This document shows, piece by piece, positions 1 through 11,689 of a stretch of 64,000 bases of DNA. Source of the stretch: Euwallacea fornicatus (lineage: Eukaryota > Arthropoda > Insecta > Coleoptera > Curculionidae). The notes under the pieces are model-generated. The model saw nothing but the letters and a program-made list of their open reading frames with translations, was not told where the DNA came from and did not search any database. Numbering within the stretch: the first letter of the stretch is position 1; the number at the start of each line of letters is the position of its first letter. The stretch covers positions 930,001 through 994,000 of the forward strand of contig NC_089552.1 in the NCBI RefSeq assembly GCF_040115645.1, written 5' to 3'. A program made the translations under genes and the position numbers.

Positions 1-69
1 TATTAAAAGTTTGTTGCATCGTTAAACCTGGCAAGTGAACCAAAACCTCCCCCAAAAACCCATACTTAC

Positions 70-1165
70 GCTGGCGCACGCCAGAATCCCGAAAAATCCT
101 ACTTTCTGCACGAGATCCTCCACAAAGAGCTTGCCCTTCTCGATAATCGACAGCTTCTCCCTGTTTTGTTGCTTCTTTTGCAGCTCCTCGAACTCTTTTA
201 AGTCGTCGTCTTCATCGTCTGGCTCGATTCTGTATACTTCACTATTACATCCGCTTTAACCGGGAATAACATGCCTTACCCAGACAGTCGCGAGGCCCTG
301 GCCATGAAATAGGGGGGCAACTCCCCTAGAGCCGTACCAGCACCCCAGCACATGGCTTCCAACCGCACTTTCGACATGATACTTAGTATTGTTACAGGGA
401 TTATGCCCTCCTCTCCATCGGCCGGACATACAATTCTGAAAGATTGAACCTGAACAAACAACAGTAGGAAAGATGCAAGGTGACGTACTCTTCAGGATAT
501 GGAGGTTCTGGAAAATTTAAACTGCCACACTCATATCCGGCCAACGTGACTGCGGCTATGTGGGGCCCCAAGTACAACAAGAACGTGTGGAGCCCGGTGC
601 CCAGGCCTACAGACGACAGTATGCCTTAAAAACAAACGCAGGAGAGTTAGGTTTGAGATGACTAGGCTAGAGATGGGTGGTACCTAAGCCCATCCAGTAG
701 AGACACCAGAGAACTTTCTTATATACACCCTGTACCATCGCGTGGTGTGGTCCCTGCATATTGACTAATAAATATAATGATAATACTGAGATCCCCAATA
801 AAGCGACTAGTTTTCTATTCTCTAAAAAACTGAAACGGAACAACTATAGATCCTCTAGGGGAGAGGGGGTACTTGGGTACTTACTTTCTACCATAATGCG
901 TGACCAGCTCCACACACTCTCTGAAAAAATACTCGAGTGTGAGGATGGGTTTCTTCCACAGGATTATGGACTCCCTCTCAAGTCTCTCCCTCTGCCTTCT
1001 TTGGGCTTCATTGGTAACGTTTTTCGTAGTTTTACTATTTACATTGTTTTGTACTATGCTCCCGTTGGTGTTCGGGCCATTTTTGCCCTCTTTTCTTTTT
1101 GTGGCCATTTTGTAGCCCAGTCTTTGCAGCTGAATCAAACAAGAATAGTGATTAGCCGAAGCCAA
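70..1165 (-). CDS. VMP1: VMP1 (vacuole membrane protein 1), 5' five exons, partial
   Basis: Multi-pass ER membrane protein. Known family role: lipid scramblase needed for autophagosome formation and ER contact sites. Exons on the minus strand are 885-1165, 684-829, 489-624, 280-435 and 70-241; all junctions are GT-AG and in phase. They encode 297 residues, and the rest lies beyond the left edge (1-69 is intron). The N terminus is basic and charged, then come membrane helices. The family signature GLGTGLHTFLLYLGPHIA, the stretch NFPEPPYP, the block GELPPYFMARASRLSG and the block LVQKVGFFGILACAS are all readable. The acidic linker (EPDDEDDD) after the ARASRLSG block matches the family. The start at 1165 opens a basic N terminus typical of VMP1. 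Four introns are only 38-59 nt long. Identification is firm; the N-terminal start is slightly less so. Confidence 0.93.
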
Positions 1166-2702
1166 ATTTGTGAGGCGGGGTATACAGGGTGATATCTATC
1201 GTCTAAACAGAGATGAAACACACTGTATACTACTAGGTTAAATGAGGAATCTCTTGCAACGTACTAAATGGGGATCGACTGGTCGGGGGACATTTATGCA
1301 AGTCTCCTTGCAATCGACGATTTCCCCTAAAATATTCCAATTAAAGGTCTCATTTACTGACCGTGCAGGACCTCTAACGGTTCCCAAGGTCTCAACGTCT
1401 TGAATCTCTAAGCGGTGTACAAGGACATTTTTACTATGTACATTGCAGGGACCTTGGGTTACCGCTGCATCCTACAGGATGCAATTCTGGGTTTAATGCG
1501 GAGTGAAGTGGCGACGCGCCTGCTGGCAAGGGGAGGCGGGAGGGAACGAAGTTGAGTAGGAATTACCCAGGGAACGTTAATGAAGAAAAACGAGCGTTTT
1601 CAGTGTTTGGTAAGTCACCATATAATCTCTGAATATGGGTTAACAGGAAAAGCACCGTCTCGCGGGGGTACGATCGGAATCCACTAATGGGAATTGAATC
1701 ACATAGGTTCACCACGGCGAAGCGGTGCACGTATCACTAAGCGAAGTTCCCGTTATCGCGCTCAGCATACTCACTAGTGATTAATGATCAAAGACAAATG
1801 TTCGCATTTGGCGGCCAGTTTTCAAAAGGCGTCATAACATTGCATAATGTTATAAACCACGAATTGGCAATGGCAAACTGAACACCTTGTGCCGCATATC
1901 AATGCCTCAGCATGGAGCCAGGTACATTCCCCAGTTACACTGTCATTAATTGAATAAAAGAAATTGCACTTACAAGCTTCACTGAATGGTAACATTCCGC
2001 TTCCTCGCTCATTATAACACGACCTGTATAACACAAACGATTCGGCCTAAAAATGAAACTCGATGGAGCTTTCCATCGAACGCCTGGGACTTCACTGAGG
2101 CGAACGTAGTTATAACTGGTAATTAATAAACAATCTGATAGTTTATTAGGAAAGTACCCCCGATGGCGAGAACGCAATGTTCGACTATCAAGGTCTAGTC
2201 AGTACTACTCACCAAGCGTAAATCTTTGAAATATTCTAATTATAAACGCAATCAGGCGACGGCGACCTTTGGTCAGTGTGCTCGTTACGTCGTTAATTCA
2301 AAGACGAAGTTTCTTTTGTTGGAACACACTGAAGCATCTAGAAAAAGTGCAAGAAATGTTTGGTACGGTACGCATCTAGGCGGTACGATGCATCAAATCT
2401 CGAATTAAAGATCATCCGATCTGCGGGCGTACCCGCACTTTCATCGTAAGTGTGAACGTGCAGGGAGACCACTTTTAAGTGAAACGCGGTGGAGTGATTT
2501 TTTTCCTTGTTAAGAAGAGAGAGAGATTTCGAATGAGGCAACTTTCCTATAGGGACTTTGCTTCTACTACTAAATAATGTGTTTCACATAGTCACAAAGC
2601 CAAAATAACAAAAACGGCGGCAAGCAGGAAAACCACAACTAAACACCACTTAAGCGCTCTACACGGGTACTCTACTGGAAACATCAAAGCTCAGAAGCTC
2701 TA
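1166..2702. other. Intergenic region upstream of VMP1
   Basis: I see no supported gene. Several 60-80 codon ORFs overlap on both strands and have no recognisable domain. A TATACAGGGTG motif at 1181-1191 resembles the ends of the short inverted-repeat elements found elsewhere in the window. The VMP1 promoter should lie in the first few hundred bases. Confidence 0.5.
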
Positions 2703-2918
2703 AAACAACTCGAAAAAGCTAGGTCCTCCTACCAGTTCCTGCTTATTGCCGGTGCACTTTTGGCCCCTTTTCCGACACTCGGCCTTAAGCTGCTGTTTGG
2801 TTAAACCGAGCAGCTCGTCTACGCTTTTCGACTTTTGCATTGGAGCCTCTTTCGGTAAACGGGGCACCAGATCTGGCAAAGTCTTGTTTTTCGAACGCGC
2901 TCGGTTTTTACCAGGCAT
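2703..2918 (-). CDS. Small hypothetical protein with SAP-like helix-extension-helix
   Basis: A 71-codon ORF starts at the ATG at 2918 (MPGKNRARSKNK...). The N-terminal 35 residues are basic and proline-rich. The C-terminal half (LTKQQLKAECRKRG, then CTGNKQELV) matches the pattern of a SAP DNA-binding motif. It could be a complete small protein, a first exon (a possible GT donor follows the ELV block) or chance. A possible acceptor (ggttttgtag) lies upstream at about 2970, consistent with a spliced 5' UTR. I do not recognise an orthologue, so no function is assigned beyond possible nucleic-acid binding. Confidence 0.35.
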
Positions 2919-4958
2919 GTTCGACACTAGATTTAGTTTCAAACCGTCTATTGTGTTTCTGTTAGTAACTATGCATCTACAAAACCAAAATGTAAGTCAA
3001 AGGTGAGGGGCTTCATTGATGTAATCGACTGTTTGGGTGAGACTGGCGGAAATTCAATCGGGATATCACTGACATATCAAGGATCTCTCCAGCATTTCCA
3101 AATTCAACAACAAGCTCACAATAACTATCAAAATCGAGGAGTAAACAGCGGTCCCCCATTTTGAATTTTACACAACAATTACAGTCACCATTTTGTCACA
3201 ATTGTTTCAGTTAATATTCTGCTGACTACAGAAAGTTTTTAAAATCTACTTCATGGCGAGTTAGGTGCCAGAATTTTTGCAGATAAATACAATTAGCATA
3301 TCATACAACTTAAGAGCACAGCATGATACAAGACAATTTGCCCCTTGAATACTGAACGAATTGGGTCCTGTCTTGTAAATAACACCTATTAAGCCATGAG
3401 CATGCCTGCAGAATACCACTTTCACACAATGTGTCTAGAAGAAGTATAAATTATATGTGAAATCCTGAAGCTTCTCTGCCCTACTGCCCCACTGAAAGAC
3501 AAACTGTGGAAAAAATAGCAGCTCCAGATCCTCCAGGAAAGTAGACAATTGTGTAGTGTTAATTTTGCATTTTTGCACCCAGAGCCCCAGCTTGCATGAA
3601 ATTAGACTAAACCCTTATTGCCAAAAAATCATTTTTTTCTCAAAATTTTTATCCTATTAAATCCCCCAAAAAACATATTAAAAGTAAAATTCCAATGCAA
3701 AATTTGTTGTCCTCTGCAAACTAATACTCTATAAATCTTTGTACTAGACAAAACTGCTGATAAGTTCGTTCACATGAGGTGTTAGTAGTGTTATCTAGAG
3801 TGTAGCATGAATGTTCTACATTTGCTTATTCGAGACTTAGTTTATTGAACTGCTGATGTGATTTTAATATACTTAAGACCATGAAGTAGGTACAAGTCAA
3901 GGACGGTGATAAGAAATAAATCTGGAAAACGAAATCAGTGTAAGCTGGCAAAGATATATGTATAAAACGAGTATGAGACAATCCCTTTGTTAGGCACATA
4001 GTACAAGTGCAGTCTTTCTTGGGTTTGTACTGAGTAAATTAACTGAAGTAAGCTATCTCTGGGGCAACGGATAAAGACGCAAAGAAACAGACTCCCAGTA
4101 AATAAAGGAAAATAAGCAGATTACATACAATTTATAAACAAATTAGTGCTCAAAATCAGGAACGAAAATCAACTTGAGAACAGCCCTTGAATCCTGGTCT
4201 AAGTTCTATTGTGTGGCAAATGAAACGGAAAGCAGTACGTGAGAGTCCGTTTATGATCCATTGGATAACTGAATCGGTTTAATTCCACTCACCTTTTTGC
4301 AGAATTATAAGCAAAAACTCACATTTGCCACACTGAAAACACACATGACCAGGAATAATTGAAAAAAAAAACTTAAAGAAAAATTGATCTGTCATTACAA
4401 GGTGGCGCTAGTAAGGACACGTCACCAATTCATTATATTGTAGAGATCAGCTCAACCAAAATTTCACCTTTTCTAGTGACATGAGGTAGAAGAGGACAGC
4501 AAGATTACACGGGCAAGTCAATCTGTCAACAGATATTTTGAAGACATGATACAATGTCAAAGGGAACAGGCCGGCCGGAAGAAAATCTAAGAGATTAAAA
4601 AACATAATCGAAAATACGAACTATTGCATTCCCATATTCACATTTTTACGATTCAACACTGCAAAAAACCAATCTATATATGGTTGAACTAATAAGTATC
4701 ATGCATGGAAGTGTACTATTCATAATTTTAATATTGAAATTCATTCTATTTCGCTACAGCCGCGCAAGCTAAACAAGGACAGATTTATATATACAACTCT
4801 TCCAGACATGCGTTGATATGAAATATTAACGGAAAATAAAATGGCAGTTTTTAAATTAAAACACAAAAACAGTGGTAAAGTCCTGGGAGTTTTTTCGTTT
4901 GTCCTGTCTTAAATGTAGTCGATTATCCTTGAATTTACGTAAATTCTAAACCAAAATC
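2919..4958. other. Intergenic region between SAP-like ORF and separase
   Basis: AT-rich sequence without an ORF of recognisable similarity on either strand. It must contain the separase promoter at its right end. No E2F-type GCGGGAA motif was seen here. Confidence 0.5.
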
Positions 4959-7328
4959 ATGATGGAAGAGCCACTTATTGAACTTGCAGATATAATCAAA
5001 GGACTTGATTCGCTTTCAGGCTTCAATCACAACTCGCGCACAGGCATATCTCATCAACGTAAGTTGAAATCTTGCATTATGCCTCATTATGGAACTCTCC
5101 GTTGTACACAGGAGCACAGAAACTAAGAGTTACTCACACAAATAACGAGCTCCATCAAATCCTCTACTTGGTTGATTGTCATGTCCCCACTTTACGAGAA
5201 AAAGCTGCAATGCGTTACCAGAAGCTTTTGAATGCCGAGGATGAAAATTCAAAGCTGCAACTGCAAATGCTTAAAGATATCATTACACCAAAATGTTCTT
5301 GGAGCTTAAAAAATGAGGTTTTAGAGCTGAAACGAATAGTTGCAGAATTGCCCAAAGGTTTTTATTTTTGTTTGACCAAGTTCTGCTGAGTAATTTGAAG
5401 GGGTTGTAGAATGGACAGCAATTCAGCTGACTACACAATTTGACCCAAAAGACCAGGAGAATTTAGACCTGAAGGTATATCAAACAAATGGGTTGTACTT
5501 GACATTGTTTAATTGTGGGCAAGATGCAGTAGATCCCCTTCTAATAACATTAGATCCACCACGGTTAAATGGGGCTAAACTAGATTTATTACAACTGCTT
5601 ATGAGTGCCTTGGATAAGAATTCTGCGAGGCTCTTTAGTACCTCCAATAAGAAGTTTTTTAAAAATAGGAACGCAAAAAAATTGTATGTTTTGCAAGCAG
5701 AGGAAGTTGAGTTAACTGTTGCCGTAAGTTTCTCTCATTTAGTGATGGATTTTTGAGCAAAAAAAGGATATAATATGTATTTTTATGTATTCTTTTTTTT
5801 TAATTTAGAATGTTGTGCAAGATGTTGAAAAGCACTGGCTTCGCCTGTGGAGATGCTTACTATTAGGCAAACTTCAAGATCAAACAATGGAGCAGGTTAT
5901 CTGGAACAATTTACAGGAGATTTTCAAAAATTTGTAAGTTCTCATTTCATTAATTTTGAAATTTTTTAAATTTAATTACAAAAATTTGGCATAGATTGAA
6001 AGGAATAACTGTAAGCGACAAGCACAAACAACTGCTCTTTTACATCCTTAAAGGGGCGTCTTTTCTCACTCAAGAAGAAATCTTTGAGGGTGTTAAATAC
6101 TGTTTGGGAAGTGTATGTAATGAGGAAACACTCAAAAATGTCGCTCACATGGTCAAAGAAAAGAATTTGCAGTTTCATGTTGATAATTCAGATTTCCTCA
6201 GGCATCCTGTGATTTTGATTATTGATGAGGTATTATGGCGTTAAATAATTTTAATTGGGGATTTAACTTAACTTCTAGACTCTTGATAGCATCCCATGGG
6301 AAATGATGGATGTACTGAAAAACGAATCAGTCTCCCGAGTGCCTTCTTTGCATTTTCTCTACTTCCTCTATAAAATCCATGAAAAGGACATTCAAAATGG
6401 ACAAAAGGTTTATTTGGATTTTCTCCATTATGAATCCATCGAAAAACCAGCAATTTTTAGATAATTTCCAATTACACAAATGGCAATTTTATAGTAAATC
6501 CCGACGTTAACTTGGACAGTATGGAGGTCAGAATGATGTCATTCTATAAGTACTGGTTGCCCAAATGGGGGGGAATGAACGGGCGTAAACCCACCAACGA
6601 GGAGTTTTTCGAGTTGCTTAAAAGCTCCGATATATTTGCGTAAGATTTTAATATTTAAAAGAGCTATTCAGAAAGACGTGGTTATAGTTATAGCGGCCAT
6701 GGAAATGGATCACACATTATGACTGTAGAAATGCTGCAGAAAATCCATGTTAAAGGAGTTGTGTTGCTTTTTGGTTGCGCCAGTAGTAGGATCACCAGAC
6801 TGGGACCCCAAACTGAAACCTATGGAGCTTATCATATGTATTTGATGTCGCGTTGGTATGAGGCCAAATTTAAAGCTTTTTCAAAGTTTTCTTTGTGGAT
6901 TTTCTTGAAGTCCTACTGTAGTGGGAATGCTTTGGCCTGTTACGGATGTTTCCATGGATTTGCTTACCACTGAGTTCATTAGTAATTGGGTTCCTTCGGC
7001 TGCACCTATAGCTTGGACGAATGTAGAAAAAGAACCGTGGATTCGTGGCGGCGGTAAGTTTTTGTGAACTTCGCAGCTTATGTTACAACGACCTCAGAAT
7101 GCTGTACAGCAACTTCTTTCATTTGGAACATTAAAAAAGAAGTTTTTTTAAGTGTGCTAAAAACGTGTCCTTTTAGGCTCATTTGTCGCAGTTGAAAAAC
7201 CGATTAAGATACAAAACAATTTGGAACTGCTGCGTGCCATCTCTTACTGTAAAAGGAACACATCTCACTATATGACTAAAGCTGCATGCGTGGTCAGGGG
7301 GCTGCCCATTAAAATTAAGCCAATATAA
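4959..7328 (+). CDS. Sse: Separase, short insect type (C50 cysteine protease)
   Basis: Protease that cleaves cohesin at anaphase. Ten exons: 4959-5058, 5112-5357, 5401-5723, 5809-5933, 5995-6229, 6279-6407, 6461-6639, 6676-6855, 6911-7053, 7177-7328, giving 603 residues, close to my recollection of the Drosophila protein and far shorter than vertebrate ESPL1 (over 2000). Visible marks are VEKHWLRLW (exon 4), the LDSIPWEM block (about 345-352), catalytic His454 in YSGHGNG, and catalytic Cys480 in LLFGCASSR, followed by VVGMLWPVTD. The long helical-repeat N-terminal half of other separases is absent; in Drosophila the separate protein Three rows supplies it. The junctions of exons 6/7 and 7/8 were chosen from more than one possible site. 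The gene is tail to tail with FAM50, 70 nt between stops; ATTAAA at 7393-7398 is a possible poly(A) signal. Confidence 0.95.
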
Positions 7329-7398
7329 GTTCAAAGTTCGTATTACTGTTAATTCTTGAAAGTAAATTTGTATGTTTTTTATGTCAATAGTTATTAAA

Positions 7399-8663
7399 TT
7401 ATGTTTTCTTATTTTTGTCTGACACAGTGTATTTATCATAAACCTTAGTGGGGTCATAGGGCTCCCAACGACTGGCGGGAAAAATGTGCTTGTTTCGCTC
7501 ATACCAACTTCTCATCAGAACTTTGCCTGCATGACTTTCTTCTTTTTCAACTGAGGCATCGCTTACAAGTCTTATGTCATCATGAACGTCAAATTGAAAC
7601 AATGGTCCACTCTTTCCTCTTGCCTGAAAATTGACATATAAATTGTTAAAACTTATATTCCCTTTTCTTTTGTTCAAACTAACCTTGGTGACAATAAAGT
7701 CATAAAATGTGTAGTGGTGAGGCACAATCAGGTCTTCTTTTACATACATAAGCTGATCCGCCATTACAGTCTTTAATTCGGAAAACTCCCGCCTTAGTAG
7801 TTCTAACACTTTCTGTAAAAATTGATATATGGAGTTGCCCTTCTTTACTCGGACAGTTCTTCTATGGCCCGAGCCATCCCAGTAGCTGAAAGTAATGTCA
7901 ATTTCCTCTTCTTTGAGTTTCTGTTGTTGTTCTGCCCATTGTTGCCTTAATTCTTCTCTAAAAAAAGCTATTATAGGGAAAACTTTTGTAAATTAACAGT
8001 TAGAAATACCTTAGTCTATTTTCCTCCTCCTCCCTCTCTCTGTCAGGCAAAAAGCTAGTATCAGCCATGGGATCTTTTTTGATTTTCTTTAAATTAATGG
8101 CATCAATTTCCTCTGCAGATCTCTTAAAGGAAGCACTGTCCTCACTCTCATTATTGTCATCTTCTTCATTATTTTCCTCCTCATCTAATGTGAAGGACAA
8201 TGCTTGAATCTACAACCAAAGCTAGCACCTTTTTATTAACTTATTCTTTAGTCCCAACAAAGCACCGCACTAACCTGTTTCTTCTGTCTGTTCTTTTCAG
8301 CTTGTTTGGCCTCGATCAATCTCAACCTTTCCCTCTCTTTTTCTGCCTGTTTTTGAGCTAGTTTTTTCTCCCGTTCCTTGACAATATTCTCCTGTTTGGC
8401 TTTCATTTCGTCCAAGGTTACCAAACCTATGGTGGAGCTCTAAGGAATGTGAGTGAAAGGAATTTGAATATGAAACAACTTACTTTGAGCTGCTGCTCCA
8501 CAGCATCATAGTGGGTGGCAAATTTGTTTTCGATATTATTGATTCTCAAGTCTTCCTCAATTTTCTTCTTGCGAATCTCCAAATCCTGTATTTCTTTCTC
8601 TCGTTTCTTCATGAGTTGCATGGCCCTTCCTGCCTCACTTGCTGCCCCTTTGTAGTGCGCCAT
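7399..8663 (-). CDS. FAM50: FAM50/XAP5 family nuclear protein
   Basis: Conserved nuclear protein linked to spliceosome function in vertebrates. Five exons on the minus strand (8484-8663, 8275-8439, 8010-8209, 7684-7957, 7399-7623) encode 347 residues, about the usual family length. The N terminus MAHYKGAASEAGRAMQLMKK is almost the family consensus. A Lys/Glu-rich coiled region follows, then DTSFLPDREREEEENRLR, the ITFSYWDGSGHRR block, and the C-terminal XAP5 block with MYVKEDLIVPHH, FDVHDD and KNKHIFPASRWEPYDP. The start is head to head with BUB3 across about 840 bp. No defect is seen. Confidence 0.97.
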
Positions 8664-9499
8664 TTTGTCGACTTATTGTTGCTTCACAGATTACTTGATG
8701 AATAATAAAGAAGTTGAAGTAAATAATAGTAGTTTTCTAGTTCTGGTCATTTTAAGGAAAATGGGAATTCGATAATGAAGAACGACCATTTTTGATTGAC
8801 CTTGACATACAGTAGATATTTTTTTACAGTTTTCAGGTATTCGTGATTTTCTCGAAGAAAAAAATGATCACGTAGCTTTATTCTTAGAGAATATGGGAGT
8901 TAAAGCCTCGCGAGACAGTACGAACATATTCCCCAGAAAATCGCAAATTTAGTTCAATAAAAAAAACAAACCTCTTGATCTCCTTTTAACTTCCTTTCTT
9001 CACACTACTGCACCAAATTTGAATGCACTACAATAGAAATCAATACAACCTTCTGTCAAATCTCACACAAAGAACGCTTCGGTGCACCAAGTGCAAGTGC
9101 GTTTAAGAAGTGCAGCCCAAAACACATCTACTGTTTGAGTTTGAGGTTAGGAGTTTGTGACTATTATGTGTTGGATTTTATTATTTATTTAATAATAACA
9201 ATAATAATAATTAAAGATCCGTTAATTATCGTATATTAATTATTTTTTATTAAGCTGTATGCACTTAATACTAAATCACACATTAACTCAATCTTCTCAT
9301 TCATCATTCGATCTATTTCATAAATAACATCGGTAAGTTTATGGCATGCGAGCTAGCTTCATTAGCTTCCTGATAGACTTCAAGAAAACTCTGACAATAC
9401 GGGAAATGCTCCATATGAACATGCCAGTAATTCATATCATATTTAAACACTAAGACCTTTCAAAACAGATTTGCCTGTACCAATTAGCAGTCTTGGGCA
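8664..9499. promoter_or_regulatory. Shared 5' region of FAM50 and BUB3
   Basis: 836 bp of AT-rich sequence between two divergent start codons, so it must hold both promoters. No ORF of interest and no clear E2F-type site were found. Short AAT/TAA-rich runs occur at about 9180-9250. Confidence 0.5.
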
Positions 9500-10925
9500 A
9501 TGCAGTCACAAGCAGAATATAAACTAAAATCACCCCCAGACGATGCAATATCAAGTGTGAAGTTTGGCCCCAATACTCAACAATTTTTATTAGTTTCTTC
9601 CTGGGACAGTTATGTACGACTATATGATGTAAATACCAACAGCCTTCGTCACAAATATGCCCATGATAATGCTGTGCTTGACTGCTGTTTTACAGTAAGT
9701 TGAGTTGTTTTTTTTGGAGTATTTGTGAAAAATAATTATATCAACTGTGAATTGAATGAGTACCATTGTGAGATCATAATGGTGGTCCTCAAATTTCAGA
9801 CACCCTCTACACATCTTCCTTAATACAATTTTTATTGACAGGATGCTGTTCACTCCTATTCTGGAGGCTTAGATAGTACATTAAAATCATTTGATTTTAA
9901 TACAACTACTGAAAGTATAGTGGGGACCCATAATAATTCCATAAAATGTGTGGTGTATTGTAATGAATTTAATTGCATATTAACAGGTAGGCACCTTTCT
10001 GCCATTAAGGAACTTTAAACTATTTTCATGAATTCTTTTAAAATCAGGTAGCTGGGATGAATATGTAAAAATTTGGGACCCCCGATCCTCAGGCCCTAGT
10101 GGAACTTATAAGCAATGTGACAAAGTACTCTCCATGGACACTTGTGGAGAGAAATTACTTGTAGCCACTGCGGGGCGCAAGGTATTTGAGTTTTCAAAAC
10201 CATATCTCTCCTAGATGCATTTTAAACCCACAAAATTATAGGTTTTAGTATGGGATATTAGAAATATGGCTTACACACTTCAGAAGCGTGAAACTAGTTT
10301 AAAATACCAGACCAGAGCTATTAGAGCTTTCCCAAATGGGCAAGGGTTCGTTCTTAGCAGTATTGAGGGTAAGTTTTAGGGGAACAGTATAGAGCAGAGT
10401 GAAATGGGCTTGGAATTTTAGGGAGGGTTGCTGTAGAATATTTAGACACAAATCCTGAAATTCAAAAGAAGAAATATGCCTTTAAGTGCCATCGCATTAA
10501 GGAAGATGGCATGGAAAAGATATATCCTGTTAATGCCATAAGGTGACCTAAGAAAAGAAGAAAAAATAAATACATACTTTCAATGATTTTTAGCTTCCAT
10601 CCGATTCACAATACTTTCGCTACTGGCGGTTCGGATGGTTACGTTAACGTATGGGATGGTTTCAATAAGAAACGGCTGTGTCAATTCCACCAGTATCACA
10701 CATCAATTACCTCTCTCAGTTTCAGTAATAATGGTGAGATTTTACCACTGATAATTGCATCTGAAGAGTTTTAAATGTGTTTTTCTTTTAGGTTCTACCT
10801 TGGCCATTAGTACCTCATATTTCTTAGAAGAGGAAAATCCCCCCAACCCATTACCTGAAGATTCTATTTATATCAGATCTGTGTCTGATCAAGAGACAAA
10901 GCCAAAGTACAGTTCGAATTCATAG
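9500..10925 (+). CDS. Bub3: BUB3, spindle checkpoint WD40 protein
   Basis: WD40 propeller that brings BUB1 and BUBR1 to kinetochores. Seven exons (9500-9694, 9842-9986, 10048-10181, 10242-10368, 10422-10542, 10594-10733, 10792-10925) encode 331 residues, matching the usual 320-330. Repeat cores are visible: SSWDSYVRLYD, SGGLDSTLKSFD, TGSWDEYVKIWDPR, KVLVWDIRN, VLSSIEGRVAVEY and FATGGSDGYVNVWD. The block AFKCHRIKEDG is a BUB3 hallmark that separates it from the similar protein RAE1. AATAAA at 10963-10968 is a likely poly(A) signal. The gene converges on MCM7. Confidence 0.97.
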
Positions 10926-11689
10926 CTTTAGGAAATTAATCAATTGAAGAATTGTTTTATTGAATAAATTAAATGACTTTAGTGTTAGGCCTCTCAGATA
11001 CCGGCAGCTCACGAAACTCGAACCAACATCTGCATTTAAAATATATTTCGAGGTTTTTTCTGGTCACCGCTCGTACAGCGCTAACGTGTTTGAGGGCTTG
11101 ATCTTTTATATTTTTTCTCCTACTTGTACTTCACTATTAAAAGTAATTAACGGTATTGTGTATTAAAGCTACAAGATTCATTCTGTTGTATCATTTCTTA
11201 GGCTGTGAAAGTTTTCACGCCTAGTTAAATTGTATTCTAAAATGTGCTTTAATTGTTAATGCCGTTGTCAAAGGTAATTCTTGACATTTGGGCGACGTAA
11301 ATACCCTTATTTAGTAACAATCACTCAGGCGAAAACTAGATTGGATTATCCGTCGTGTTTATACCGTGTGTACGTTTCTCTAGTTAGTCTAGAAAAGTAC
11401 CATTCACATTAATTCTGAATTTTAGCTAAGTACTTTTGGTTACTGAATGCGATTCCACACCTCTTTCAAACACTCAGCAAGTTTATTCAGTCTGAAGTAC
11501 TGATGGTGAATCATTATTTGTGTGTTGTAAAAAAGCCTGTTTATTTATGTTTATAATTTCTTTTAATCGTTCGCTTTAACAACTGCAAATCATAGTATAT
11601 TACCGAAGAATTTGGGGATTTTGATAGGGTGTTTCTTTCAGGACAAGGTTTTTTTTATTCATCACGCACATCATTATAAAACTTAAAAT
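10926..11689. other. 3' flanks of BUB3 and MCM7 (convergent)
   Basis: Convergent downstream region. It holds AATAAA for BUB3 at 10963-10968 and, on the minus strand, AATAAA at 11654-11659 close behind the MCM7 stop. No other gene is seen. Confidence 0.6.
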
